From DATAES01 sp963802415 (GTDB lineage: Bacteria; Actinomycetota; Acidimicrobiia; Acidimicrobiales; JACDCH01): a stretch of DNA of 64,000 nucleotides. Both the position numbers and the translations under genes were made by a program. Location of the stretch: NCBI GenBank assembly GCA_963802415.1, contig CAWDIH010000001.1, forward strand, positions 1,612,001 through 1,676,000. Reading direction: 5' to 3'. The notes under the pieces are model-generated. The model did not search any database. It was not told where the DNA came from and was given only the letters and a program-made list of their open reading frames with translations. Each line of letters begins with the position of its first letter. Position 1 is the first letter of the stretch. Shown piece by piece: positions 8,839 to 17,428 of this stretch.

Positions 8839-9587
8839 GCCGCGACCTCCACACGGAGCAACCGAACGTGACGGCGTCGAGTAGCGGCGACGAGAAGCAG
8901 GCTGACGGCAGCGACGTAGACGAGAACGCCGAGCAGTGCGACATCTCCGCCCGGCCACTCGACGCCAACGCCTTCGCCGGCCCAGAAAACCCCGAAAGTG
9001 GTCAGCATCACGCCGACGACGAACTTGATGGTGTTCTCGGGAACGCGGCTGAGCGGCTGGTGCACGATCAGCCCCGCCGCGAGCACGACGAGTGCGGCGC
9101 CTGCGGCGCCGACCGCAGCCAAGGCGACGTTGTGCTGCGCGCCTCCGATCGTGATGACGATGAACGCAACTTCGAGCCCCTCGAGAAAGACGCCCTTGAA
9201 CGCAACCGTGAACGCGTACCAGTCCAGTCCTCCGCGGTCGAGGGTCGCGGCGCCCGCCGCCTCCCGCTCGTCCCTGAAGATCTCGTCCTCGTCATGGAGC
9301 GCCTTGAATCCGCCGTACCGAAGGATCGACTTGCGCAGCCATTGCAAACCGAACACGAGCAGCAGCCCGCCGACGATGACACGCAGCCCGTCGATCGGAA
9401 GGACGGCGAGTGCCGGTCCGAGTGCCGCCACGACGAGCGCGAGCGCGCCGAGAGCAGTCACGGCGCCGATCAGCGTCGACCGCCAGCCTCTCGTCACCCC
9501 CACGGCGAGCACGATCGTCAACGCTTCGACCATCTCGACCGTGCACGCGAGAAACGACGCCACGACGATGAACAGATCGTGTGTCAC
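8835..9587 (-). CDS. COG4280-type multi-pass membrane protein
   Basis: A 250-residue integral membrane protein with about seven hydrophobic helices. Acidic residues sit inside two repeated helix motifs, VEMVEALTIVLAVG near residue 17 and GVFLEGLEVAFIV near 132. This E-x-x-E pattern is shared by COG4280 and by FTR1/TMEM165-like cation transporters, so metal-ion transport is plausible but unproven. It overlaps the GNAT gene upstream and the small membrane protein downstream by four bases each (GTGA both times), so the three are very likely co-translated. Confidence 0.7.
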   Translation of the reverse strand: MTHDLFIVVASFLACTVEMVEALTIVLAVGVTRGWRSTLIGAVTALGALALVVAALGPALAVLPIDGLRVIVGGLLLVFGLQWLRKSILRYGGFKALHDEDEIFRDEREAAGAATLDRGGLDWYAFTVAFKGVFLEGLEVAFIVITIGGAQHNVALAAVGAAGAALVVLAAGLIVHQPLSRVPENTIKFVVGVMLTTFGVFWAGEGVGVEWPGGDVALLGVLVYVAAVSLLLVAATRRRHVRLLRVEVAA

Positions 9588-9943
9588 GCCTCGAGTCCTT
9601 CATCCCGCGATGGCGCAGGTGTGTGCCAGTCGATGCTGACTGCCCGCGTTGCGTCGGGATGCCCGCGCAGCCAGTGGCGGGCGTACGGACACCACGGCAC
9701 GATCGTCAAACCCTCGGCTCGGGCGCGGTCGATTGCGGCCATAACGAGCTGCCCGCCGACGCCGTGGCCCTGCAACGACGGATCGACCTCAGTGTGGATC
9801 AGGATGAGGTGGTCGTCGTCATCGAGCCGGTACACGAGCTCGGCATCGATGTCGTCGACGCCGTCACTGGTGTCTCGTCGATGGACGAACCGACGGTGAG
9901 CGCGGTCATCGACCACGGCGCCGGGTCCGGAGGCATCGCTCAC
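9584..9943 (-). CDS. Short GNAT-family N-acetyltransferase (COG2388-like)
   Basis: A 119-residue protein with the compact COG2388/NATD1 layout. A beta strand with an Asp-rich turn (ELVYRLDDDDHLILIHTEV) is followed by the acetyl-CoA loop PSLQGHGVGGQLVMAAI (Q/R-x-x-G-x-G/A, about residues 55-70) and a strand-turn IVPWCPYARHWL. The GTG start abuts the stop of the flavin reductase gene directly, and its own end overlaps the COG4280-type gene by four bases. The acceptor substrate is unknown. These small enzymes usually act on amines or protein N-termini. Confidence 0.8.
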   Translation of the reverse strand: MSDASGPGAVVDDRAHRRFVHRRDTSDGVDDIDAELVYRLDDDDHLILIHTEVDPSLQGHGVGGQLVMAAIDRARAEGLTIVPWCPYARHWLRGHPDATRAVSIDWHTPAPSRDEGLEA

Positions 9944-10672
9944 CTAACCAGTCGGTCCAAACCGTTCGATCCGGATGGCGTCAACGTTGACGCCGGCGCC
10001 GACGAGGAGCTCGCTGGCGCCGTCGGCGAATCGGCTCGAGCCGCAGACGTACGTCGTGGCGTCTTCTCGCACATGTGACAGCAGATCGTCGGTGGTCAGC
10101 CGTCCGGGAGTGCGATCAGCACCTGCAGGGGTCTGGCGTGTGTAGACGACCGTCGTGTCCGGACCCTTGATCTCGCCGGCGTAGATCAGATCGTCCGGCG
10201 TCCGCACCGACAACACGAGGTGTGCACGACGTTGGTCGGGCCGGGCCCGCGCCAGTCGCAGCATCGCCATCAGCGGAACGACACCCGAGCCGCCGCCGAC
10301 GAGCAGCGCCGGGCTGCTCCCGTCCCAGACGAACCAACCACCGATCGGACCTCGGACTTCGACCATGTCGCCGACGACCGTCTCATCGTGCAGAAAGGTC
10401 GAGACCTCGCCGTCGACCAGGCGCTCGATCGTGAGCTCGATCTCACTGCCGTCGCCCGGTGGTGTCGCAACCGAATACGACCGCTGCGCCCTGTAACCAT
10501 CGGGCGCGGTGAGCCGGACGAGGAAGTGCTGGCCCGCCATGTACGGCGCCGGTTCCGGAAGTGAGAGCCGGAACGTCTTGACGCGCGCCGTTTCCGGTTT
10601 GATGTCGAGGACCGTCGCGGCTTGCCACGACCCGATCCTCGGCACATCGGCGTCGGGTGCGATGCTGGCCAT
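9944..10672 (-). CDS. FAD/NAD(P)-binding ferredoxin-reductase-type oxidoreductase
   Basis: A 242-residue flavoreductase of the FNR family. The flavin-binding R-x-Y-S signature is RSYSVAT (about 83-89). The pyridine nucleotide loop is GGGSGVVPLMAML (about 127-139). The terminal nucleotide motif is YVCGSSRFADGASELL near 213. There is no 2Fe-2S plant-type ferredoxin domain, so its partner must be separate. It starts nine bases after the sulfite-oxidase-type molybdoenzyme gene, which suggests it delivers electrons to, or accepts them from, that enzyme. This pairing recurs in actinobacteria. Confidence 0.85.
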   Translation of the reverse strand: MASIAPDADVPRIGSWQAATVLDIKPETARVKTFRLSLPEPAPYMAGQHFLVRLTAPDGYRAQRSYSVATPPGDGSEIELTIERLVDGEVSTFLHDETVVGDMVEVRGPIGGWFVWDGSSPALLVGGGSGVVPLMAMLRLARARPDQRRAHLVLSVRTPDDLIYAGEIKGPDTTVVYTRQTPAGADRTPGRLTTDDLLSHVREDATTYVCGSSRFADGASELLVGAGVNVDAIRIERFGPTG

Positions 10673-10681
10673 GAGCGTCTC

Positions 10682-11290
10682 CTAATCGCCCTGGTAGCGC
10701 TGCTCGAGCCAGGGATCGCCCCGGTCGTGGTACCCGCGCACTTCCCAGAAGCCGGGCTCGTCGTGGTCGAGCACGCGAAGGCCTGCGACCCACTTCGCGC
10801 TCTTCCAGAAGTAGAGGTGCGGGACGAGCAGGCGTGCCGGGCCGCCGTGGTCGCGTGCCAGGGGCTGGCCGTCGACCTCCCATGCAACCCACGCCTTCCC
10901 GCCGGTCACATCGGAAAGGGGCAAGTTGGTCGTGTAGCCGGTGTGTGAGAACGCAAGCACATGGGTGGCAGTTGGAGCAGGCGATGCCGCGTCCAGCAGC
11001 GTGTCGACCGAAACTCCGATGAAGGTCATATCGAGCTTCGACCATGTCGTAACGCAATGGATGTCGCCGCGATAGGTGTCGACGGGCAGCGCGTGGATCT
11101 CGTCCCACGACCAGGACATCGGGTGGTCGACGAGTCCCTCGACGCGGAACGTCCACGAGGCGAGGTCGAGCTTGGGCGTGACCTCGGCGGTGAGCACGGG
11201 CCACGAGCGCCCAGTGTCGTACTGCCCGGGCGGCAGGCGCGGGTCTCGGTTGGCCCGTCGCCCCAAGAACCCACGCGTGAATCGGCCCAT
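10682..11290 (-). CDS. Sulfite-oxidase-type molybdopterin oxidoreductase
   Basis: A 202-residue single-domain molybdenum enzyme of the SUOX/MsrP superfamily. The molybdenum-ligating Cys is in GDIHCVTTWSKLD (near residue 80). Other family features are WSWDEIHALP, HTGYTTNLPL, and the Gly-Pro-Ala-Arg-Leu/WKSAKWVAGL segment that binds the pterin. No Tat signal is visible at the start (MGRFTRGFLGRRANRDPRLP), so it appears cytoplasmic. The adjacent FAD reductase is the likely redox partner. The substrate is unknown. Reductase activity on oxidised sulfur or nitrogen compounds is as likely as sulfite oxidation. Confidence 0.85.
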   Translation of the reverse strand: MGRFTRGFLGRRANRDPRLPPGQYDTGRSWPVLTAEVTPKLDLASWTFRVEGLVDHPMSWSWDEIHALPVDTYRGDIHCVTTWSKLDMTFIGVSVDTLLDAASPAPTATHVLAFSHTGYTTNLPLSDVTGGKAWVAWEVDGQPLARDHGGPARLLVPHLYFWKSAKWVAGLRVLDHDEPGFWEVRGYHDRGDPWLEQRYQGD

Positions 11291-11299
11291 GCGGGGAGG

Positions 11300-11401
11300 C
11301 TAGGCCGTCGGGCCGGACTCGTCGGCTTCGTGCGAGATCACCAACTGCCACGAGTTGGTGAGCGCGATCCCGAGCAGCAGCAGAACACCGCTCGCCAGCA
11401 C
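11300..11401 (-). CDS. Possible tiny membrane peptide
   Basis: A 33-codon frame with a GTG start and one hydrophobic stretch (VLASGVLLLLGIALTNSW), ending nine bases before the molybdoenzyme start. The frame continues upstream into the palindromic repeat, so the N-terminus is uncertain. It could be a genuine small protein or the residue of a longer gene interrupted by the repeat insertion. Support is weak. Confidence 0.25.
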   Translation of the reverse strand: MLASGVLLLLGIALTNSWQLVISHEADESGPTA

Positions 11402-11475
11402 CGCCGAACGGTCACGCTGGTCGCCGTCGAACGCGCGGGGCGCACCGCGGCACCGGCGGCGCGCCCCGCCCCGTC

Positions 11476-11649
11476 GCGCACATTGTCGACTCAGCGACGG
11501 AAGCCGGTGGGTGAGACGACACAGACGTCGTCGCGCGGACTTCTGTGTCGACTGAGCCACGGGATCGGTCGGTGTGTCGACACAGACAGACCAATTCGCA
11601 TCTGTGTCGACTGAGCCACCGGAAACGGTGGGTCAGTCGACAATGTGCG
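11476..11649. repeat. Three-unit composite of family-1 palindromic repeats
   Basis: Three hairpin units at 11476-11526, 11542-11586 and 11601-11649, separated by 15- and 14-base spacers. Each has arms related to GTCGACTCAGCCAC and GTGGCTGAGTCGAC around a loop of a few bases. Both outer boundaries carry the long end GCGCACATTGTC or its complement GACAATGTGCG. All inner boundaries carry CTGTGTCGAC or GTCGACACAG. The composite is therefore symmetrical overall. It fills the gap between the end of the frameshifted SDR gene and the molybdoenzyme operon. The organisation resembles BIME/REP clusters of enterobacteria, but the sequence is different. Confidence 0.9.
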
Positions 11650-11703
11650 GGGGCGAGGGAGGGGAGGTGGGCGACGAGATAGTGCACTGGGCGCTTCAGG
11701 CGC

Positions 11704-12503
11704 TCATTCGAGCGGTGGAACCGGCACCGATATGGCAGGCGCCTCGACACCGCCGTCGACCTGGAAGATCTTGCCGGTGACCCAGCTCGATGCATCCGAT
11801 GCGAGGTACAGCGCCGCACAGGCGATGTCCTCCGGCTCACCCGGGCGCGCCATCGGGTGTCCCGGCGATGAACTGCGCGCGAAGGTCGTCGTCCGTGAGC
11901 ACGACGTCGAGCGCTTGCGTCGCGACGCCGCCGACCGAGATCGCGTTGATGCGCACCCGTGGCGCGAGGTCGGCAGCCATGTTGCGCGTCATCATGTTCG
12001 AGCGCGGCCTTGCCCGCTCCGTAAGCGACGAAGCTCGTCTGCACCATGTCGCTCGACCGCGAGGAGATGTTCACGACCGCGCCCGAGCCGGCAGTGTCGA
12101 CCATCTGCGGGATGCGGCGCGCTCGAGTCAGCAGGAACGCGGCAGTGACGTTGAACCGCAGCGAGGTCTCGAAGAAGCGCTCGCTCGTCGCCATCGCGGC
12201 GCGTGGCATGGTGCCGCCGGCGTTGTTCACGAGCACGTCGAGACGTCCGAAGTGTTCGACCGTTGCGTCGACCAGCTGACCGAGGTCCTCTGTCCGCATC
12301 ACGTCGGTCGGCACGGCCAGCGCCCGTCGCCCGAGCCCGGTGATCTCGGTGGCCACGCCGTCGATGTCGTCCACCGTGCGCGCCGCGCACACGACGTCCG
12401 CCCCCGCTTCTGCGAAGCCGATGGCGATGCCGCGCCCAATTCCCTTGCCCGCGCCGGTGACGATCGCGATGCGTCCGTCGAGGCGGAACCGGTCCAGGAT
12501 CAC
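11704..12503 (-). CDS. SDR-family oxidoreductase, interrupted by two frameshifts
   Basis: A short-chain dehydrogenase of about 265 residues when frames are joined. The GTG start overlaps the stop of the upstream DapB-like gene (GTGA). Visible features are the Rossmann motif TGAGKGIGRG near residue 15, NNAGG near 95, and the catalytic Ser (NISSRSS) and Tyr-x-x-x-Lys (YGAGK). Just after YGAGKAALE the frame shifts at about 12005 into MTRNMAADLAPRVRINAIS, and shifts again at about 11855 (GTP to MARPGEPEDIA). The C-terminal TGKIFQVDGGVEAP is normal. The length is two bases over a multiple of three, consistent with two one-base insertions. Substrate unknown. Confidence 0.75.
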
Positions 12504-13556
12504 TTCGCGGCGGCGCGTCCGGCGATCAGCGGAAGCTCGAGGTAGGTCCTGATGCCCGGTGCCGCCTCGCACACGTACGGGACCGCGTTCACGCAGTGCA
12601 TGGCTGTAGCGACGATGCCGTCGTTGCGCGCGAGACCAGTCGCGATGGAGTCGGGATGGAAGCCGTGGAAGACGGCGGTGATGGACGGATCGCCGACGAC
12701 TTCGATCTCGAACCGCTCGCGCTCCGGCCCGAAGGTCCAAGCCGGATCCAGATGGTCCTCACCCATCAGCCAGTTGACCCGCGCGCTGATGACCGGCTCA
12801 CCCCCGACGAGGCCCTCCCACCGGAACCGTTGTGCGGCGACGAGCCCGGGCTCGATCACGCCGATCGGCGACTCGATGGGTGCCGTCGCGACCGCGACCT
12901 CGTGAACCGTCTGCAGCTCCGGGTCGAGATCGAAGCCGAGCGTGTCGGCCACCATGTGAACGGACTGACGGAAGCCGTGCCCGAGGATGTCGGCCATCAC
13001 GCTCGTTCGGGCGACGGCGGGCTCGGCACCGAACAGCATCACGTCACGGATCACGTCGGGTGCGTCGTAGGTGCGGATGTCCGAGAACTCCTCGGCTCGC
13101 ACGAACGTGATGGAGCCTGACAGCGCGGAGAGCATGAGCGGAAACTTCTCGGTGATGCCGCCCGGATGGATGCCCGTGCCGTGCAGTGTCGCATTGCCCT
13201 CCTTACACGCGGCTTCGATCTTGGCCGTGGTCGACCGGTCCGGATACACCCAACCAACCGGCGTCGAGATGCTCTTGCCCGACTGCAGGATGCGAACCAC
13301 GGCCTTCGGGTCGGCGAGCAACGGTGCGTACACGACGCAGTCCGCATCGATCGCGAGCACGTCGTCGATGTCGTTCGACGCGACGACTCCCACGGGATCG
13401 CGTCCGATCGAGCGCGCCCACGTCCATACCCGACTTCGACTCCGAGTGGACCCAACATCCGACGAGCTCGAGATCGGGATGCTCGAGGATGCCTTCGATG
13501 GCCGCCTTGCCGACGCCACCCGTCGCCCACTGGATCACACGAAACGTTCGCCCCAT
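12500..13556 (-). CDS. DapB-like NAD(P)H-dependent dehydrogenase, one frameshift
   Basis: A protein of about 350 residues of the group annotated as dihydrodipicolinate reductase or NAD(P)H-dependent amine dehydrogenase-like. It starts MGRTFRVIQWATGGVGKAAI with the nucleotide-binding ATGGVG. After KSGMDVG at about 13420 the frame changes to RSIGRDPVGVVASNDIDDVL. Later landmarks are DADCVVYAPL and GTGIHPGGITEKFPL. The joined protein has the usual family length. True lysine synthesis is unlikely because the family member is longer and sits in a CoA-catabolism neighbourhood. It is coupled to the SDR gene by a four-base overlap. Confidence 0.75.
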
Positions 13557-13606
13557 CAACGTCCCCTCCCCGTCGCCGCATTGAACCACAGCGCGACCGC
13601 GCCGTC

Positions 13607-13649
13607 GCACGTGCATCCACGTGTCAAAACGACACGCAGACGCACGTGC
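13607..13649. repeat. Family-2 palindromic repeat, copy 1
   Basis: A 43-base imperfect palindrome beginning and ending with the perfect eight-base inverted arms GCACGTGC, with a central GTGTCAAAACGACAC hairpin. The same 43-base element is present in opposite orientation at 46700-46742. Here it lies upstream of the DapB-like gene and downstream of the PhoX-like gene. Confidence 0.8.
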
Positions 13650-13684
13650 GATCGAAAGGCGGACCGACAGCGGTCCGCACGCGC

Positions 13685-15115
13685 CTACGGCTGGTAGTTC
13701 CAGCCCGTGATGTCGAGGATCGTCGCCTTGCCACTGACGTTGTGCTGGATGCTGACGTAGAAGTGGTCGCCGGAAGCATCGAAGATGCCGCCGGTCCACT
13801 CGGCGGTCAGGTCGTTGAGCGTCGCGACCCTCGCGCACCCGTCGCTGAGGAGGTCTTGATCCGCTCCGTCCCGGAGGCAGCTCCACAGGTCGTTGTTGTG
13901 CGGGCTCTCGAAGGTCGTCTCCGCATCTTCGTGCAGGATCACGTTGTTCGTCCGGGGTTGGAACGCGATGTTGTCCGGCATGTTGATGCCCTGGCTCGTG
14001 CCACCGATGACGAACGGCTGCACTTCGGTCCTACCCGCGTTCGACTTGGCCTGCTCCACGGTTCCGTCGGTGATGCAGATGACTTCGCCGTACAGGTGGT
14101 TGGTCTCGTCGCCGGTCGCGGGGCTGCAGAGCCGGACGTTGCCGGCGGCGAGCGCGACCGGGTCCAGCTCAGCGTCTTCGGGCCGGTAGTAACCGGTCAG
14201 CCCGACCGCGAGTCCTTCGTTCTCGAGGTCGGGGTTCGTCCCGTGCGGAAGCAGGAGCCACTGCGCGAAGCCGAACTCGCGGCCCTGGCCGTAGTTCGTG
14301 CTCAGACCCACGCGGAGCCCATAGACCTCACCAGCCGCGTACGGCGACTGCGAGAGGTCCGTGATCGGCCCCGTACCGGTGAAGGGCTGGCTCGGGATGA
14401 ACTTGAAGTACGCGTCGCCCGGACCGCCGTTCTTTGGCCCGAACCCGGAGTCGTCCGGGTCGAGGTAGGTGGTTCCGTCGTCGAGGATGCCGATGCCTTC
14501 GAACCCGGCCCGCCCCAACGCATCTCGCCGAACGAGGTTCGACGCGCCCGTGCCACCGGTGAAGAGCCCTGTGGTTCGGTCCAGCGTCACGTTGGTGGTG
14601 TTGATCGGATCGATGAGCTCGTAGAGCTGCCCGTTCGTTCCGGACTCCTCGCCGAACAGGATCGTTCCCCACGGCGTGCGGCGTGTGGGATCGCACGAGT
14701 TCGTTCCGGTCACGATCGTGCTCACGTTGCCCGTCGCCAGCTCGATGCGGACGAGGCCCGGCTGCGTCGGACCCTGCTCGTTGCAGACGACGAGATACGT
14801 CGGATGCTGGTCGTCAGGCCACAAGGTGATCTGGTCGTCGACCGAAGGTCCTTGGGTCGTCACGACGTGGGCCTGCAAGCCCTTCGCCAGCGTCGCCAGC
14901 TTCGTGGGATCAGCCAGCGCCTCAGCCTGACTGAGGGACTGCGTGGAGGACACGCTCAGTGGTGCCTTGACGCCGAAGAGGGACTTCGACGAGCTCGCCA
15001 GATCCTGATCGCGCGCCACTCCGAAATCGAAGCCTTGGCCTGCGACGGCGGCAGCGCTGCCGATGACGAGCAGGCATCCGACGACGAGCGCGATGATTCC
15101 GAGTCGCTTCCGCAT
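13685..15115 (-). CDS. Secreted PhoX-like (DUF839) protein
   Basis: A 476-residue protein with a clear Sec signal peptide (MRKRLGIIALVVGCLLVIGS, cleavage about residue 25 after AVA). It matches the DUF839/PhoX propeller family by TPWGTILFGEE near 150, the YRPEDAELDP segment near 305, and the C-terminal NNDLWSCLRDG with EWTGGIFDASGDHFYVSIQH. PhoX enzymes are calcium/iron phosphatases or phosphodiesterases outside the membrane. This one is shorter than Pseudomonas PhoX and uses a Sec rather than a Tat signal. Phosphatase activity is therefore family inference. It has its own gap on either side, so it is probably transcribed alone. Confidence 0.75.
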   Translation of the reverse strand: MRKRLGIIALVVGCLLVIGSAAAVAGQGFDFGVARDQDLASSSKSLFGVKAPLSVSSTQSLSQAEALADPTKLATLAKGLQAHVVTTQGPSVDDQITLWPDDQHPTYLVVCNEQGPTQPGLVRIELATGNVSTIVTGTNSCDPTRRTPWGTILFGEESGTNGQLYELIDPINTTNVTLDRTTGLFTGGTGASNLVRRDALGRAGFEGIGILDDGTTYLDPDDSGFGPKNGGPGDAYFKFIPSQPFTGTGPITDLSQSPYAAGEVYGLRVGLSTNYGQGREFGFAQWLLLPHGTNPDLENEGLAVGLTGYYRPEDAELDPVALAAGNVRLCSPATGDETNHLYGEVICITDGTVEQAKSNAGRTEVQPFVIGGTSQGINMPDNIAFQPRTNNVILHEDAETTFESPHNNDLWSCLRDGADQDLLSDGCARVATLNDLTAEWTGGIFDASGDHFYVSIQHNVSGKATILDITGWNYQP

Positions 15116-15220
15116 ACAACCTCCTTGAGGAGCGAGACGGTCTCGCCCTCGTCGGGGGAAGTGAAGCGGCCGTGGTTTACGTCAACGTGAACACAAGCCC
15201 AGCGTCGGGTGACATATAAG

Positions 15221-16516
15221 TCAGGGCGAGGCGGGCACGTCGACGTCGGAGCCATATGCCCAGCTGTTGGTGCAGCGGTAGAGCGCGACGGCGTGCGCGT
15301 ATTCGTCTGCGGGAGTCGCGTGTGGCGGCGCGCCCCGATCGTCGACCCGGCAGCGGACGTCCGACACCAGCGGCCCCGCCACGACCGAGAGATCGAACCG
15401 GACCCGCGTCGCCTGATCGCGGACGTTCGGAACGACCGTACGGATGGCGATGAAGCCCCACAACAACTGGCTCGCAGCAACAGCTACGAACCATTCCGGT
15501 CGGGTCCGCGGCACGAGCGCGAACACGATCGCAACGCACACGAGCACCGGGAGGAGGTGCGTGAACTTCCACGGCAAGCGAAGGAAGAGCGCCTCTTGAA
15601 GGACGCCGCCGATCACGGCGAACGCGAGCAGCGTGCTCGAGCGCCAGCGGCGGGCACCGTCGACGAGTGAGCGCCATCCGATCGCGAGGACGATCAACGC
15701 GGGCAAGCCGACGAACAGCGCCTGCTTCAACACCCATCGACCGAACAGTCCTGCAACCGTCGGGGAACCGAACGTGTTTTCCAGGAAGTCGGCCGAGCGG
15801 CCGACCGAGAGCCACGCAGGAACGAACAAGGCGCAACCGAGAACACCGGCGACGGCGCCGGACACCACGACCCGCCTCGTGACCGAACGGCGCACGATCG
15901 CATCGGCGACGAGGTACGCGATGACCAGCAGCACCGTGGCCATGCGACAACCGATCGCGAGCGCCCACAACGTTCCCGCCAGCCATGGCCGGCGCCGCTG
16001 AGCCGCCTCGACGCCACCGAGAAAGAAGGCGATCGCCCACAGCGCGTCGGTGAGCGACGTCGCGCTCACGATGAAGAACGGATTCGCAGCAACCGCGAGC
16101 GTCGCGAGCTCTGCGTGCCTCGCGCCCACGCGACGGAGGAGCGAGGGGAGCAGGTACAGGATTGCGGCTGCCGCGGCGAGCGAAGCGAGATTCGTCGCGA
16201 CGGATCCTGCAACGCGATCGAGCACCGCGGTAGCGGCCTCGTGCACCGGGGCGCCAGGTGGACGGGAGATCGAATAGTCGCCCACACGTATGGAGTTCGC
16301 CGAACTGCGCACGTTCCATGTGTCGACGTCGGTCCCGTACCCGAGGAACACCAACGGCACGAGCGGAACGAGGAACAGGTAAAGGGCGTACGGACGCGAC
16401 GCCAACCAATCGGACGCACGCTGGGCCCAGGTGGCATCCGCGGTAGTCCTCACCGCGACCGCGCGTGCCACGCATGGCAGCGTACGCGGTCCCGTGCAGC
16501 CGCCCGAGTAGACCAT
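15221..16516 (-). CDS. Multi-pass membrane protein, likely polyprenol-dependent glycosyltransferase (GT39/GT-C type)
   Basis: A 431-residue membrane protein (ATG start giving MVYSGGCTGP; the frame is open further upstream). After a cytoplasmic N-terminus there are about ten hydrophobic helices. The first outside loop follows FLVPLVPLVFLGYGTDVDTW and carries acidic residues and SISRPPGAPVHEA. This is the pattern of GT-C glycosyltransferases, whose catalytic Asp/Glu lies in the first loop. A short soluble C-terminal domain with two Cys (DVRCRVDD, LYRCTNSW) follows. Donor and acceptor cannot be named. Confidence 0.6.
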   Translation of the reverse strand: MVYSGGCTGPRTLPCVARAVAVRTTADATWAQRASDWLASRPYALYLFLVPLVPLVFLGYGTDVDTWNVRSSANSIRVGDYSISRPPGAPVHEAATAVLDRVAGSVATNLASLAAAAAILYLLPSLLRRVGARHAELATLAVAANPFFIVSATSLTDALWAIAFFLGGVEAAQRRRPWLAGTLWALAIGCRMATVLLVIAYLVADAIVRRSVTRRVVVSGAVAGVLGCALFVPAWLSVGRSADFLENTFGSPTVAGLFGRWVLKQALFVGLPALIVLAIGWRSLVDGARRWRSSTLLAFAVIGGVLQEALFLRLPWKFTHLLPVLVCVAIVFALVPRTRPEWFVAVAASQLLWGFIAIRTVVPNVRDQATRVRFDLSVVAGPLVSDVRCRVDDRGAPPHATPADEYAHAVALYRCTNSWAYGSDVDVPASP

Positions 16517-16544
16517 GCCGACGGCCAACGCCCGGTCACCGCCA

Positions 16545-17094
16545 TCAACTGTCAGCCAACGCGCGCAGGCGTTCGATGCGGTCGTCGTCCGCTCCGAGGT
16601 AGCGCACCAACACACCGATCACCCGATCGATGTCGAGCGTGCCCGCCGTATGCATCTCTTCGAGGTCAGCCCAATCCTTCGTCCGGCTGAAGAACGCCTT
16701 GAAGACCGCGAGGTCAGAGCATGACAAGAACGGCAGCTCAACACCGTCGAACGCTTCCCACCGAGCGCGGGCTGCGACCTGGTCGTGGAACTCGGTCGTG
16801 TTCAGGAACACGTCGACCGGCGTCGTGTCCCACCACAGGCGCTGCTGACCGTCGCGCTCGAGCGACCTGACGTCGTCTTCATCCCATGCGATCGCGCGTG
16901 GCAGTACTTCGAGGACTTCGCGTACGTGATCGGTTCCGGTGAACACGTTGAGATCGATGTCGATCGTGCCTCGGGCACGCTCTGTGCACCACGCAAGCGC
17001 CGAGCGCGCCACCGAAAGCATGCGGGATGTCGGCCGCATCGAAGGCGCGGTGGATGGCCCGCATCTTGGCCGGGAGGCCGAGCTTCCTCGTCAC
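16545..17094 (-). CDS. Nucleotidyltransferase-fold protein of an XRE/MNT toxin-antitoxin-like pair, one frameshift
   Basis: About 182 residues when joined. GTG start (VTRKLGLPAKMRAIHRAF) ten bases after the XRE gene. The nucleotidyltransferase signature Gly-Gly ... Asp-x-Asp is split by a break. HAFGGAL is read in the first frame, then an extra G near 17020 shifts to ALAWCTERARGTIDIDLNVF in the second. The remainder (WWDTTPVDVFLNTT, FLSCSDLAVFKAFFSRTKDWADLEEM) is typical of AbiEii/DUF6036-like nucleotidyltransferases. Partnered with the upstream XRE regulator, it may be the toxin or a modifying enzyme. No activity is shown here. Confidence 0.75.
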
Positions 17095-17104
17095 CGTGTG
17101 GTGG

Positions 17105-17428
17105 TCACGCGTATCCGAAACGCGGGAACCGCAACGTGCGGCTGTGACGTGCCGGGAACCGTGCGGCGAGCTCGAGGACCTCGACGAGCTCACGGCCGCG
17201 ATCAGCAGGGTCGGCGCCACCGACCCATTTCGTGAGTTCGACTCCCGGCCGGAACCCCGCAGCTCGCACGATCCGATCGAAGGTCGCGACCGTGGGCGTC
17301 TTGCGGCCACTCTCGTATGCCGCGAGCGTCGCATGCGACGTCCCGGCGCGACGTGCGAGCTGTCGCAAGGTGAGGCCGGCCCGCAGGCGCGCACTCCGGA
17401 GTTCGGCAGCGGCATTCATGTCCTGCAT
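17105..17428 (-). CDS. XRE-family HTH regulator (predicted antitoxin)
   Basis: A 107-residue protein starting MQDMNAAAEL (a second ATG lies three codons in). The helix-turn-helix is at about 14-60, LRQLARRAGTSHATLAAYES. The C-terminal half (RGRELVEVLELAARFP) is helical and basic at the end. The first ATG lies inside a 22-base perfect palindrome, so the protein very likely represses its own start by binding there. It is followed after ten bases by the nucleotidyltransferase-fold gene. It is divergent from the crotonase gene at 17511. Confidence 0.85.
   Translation of the reverse strand: MQDMNAAAELRSARLRAGLTLRQLARRAGTSHATLAAYESGRKTPTVATFDRIVRAAGFRPGVELTKWVGGADPADRGRELVEVLELAARFPARHSRTLRFPRFGYA

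Noticed and set aside
11476..11649. Reading the family-1 repeats as a small CRISPR array.
   Set aside because: The units are themselves palindromic and alternate in end type, the spacers are only 14-15 bases and share no length rule with CRISPR spacers, and no cas genes are present.
11476..11649. A miniature insertion sequence with coding capacity.
   Set aside because: No transposase fragment and no clear target-site duplication can be seen at any family-1 locus, so I call it only a palindromic repeat.
13166..15190. Plus-strand frame of about 670 codons opposite the PhoX-like and DapB-like genes.
   Set aside because: It spans two conserved minus-strand genes and the repeat between them, and its composition (Arg, Asp, Val, His) is that of a reverse-frame shadow.
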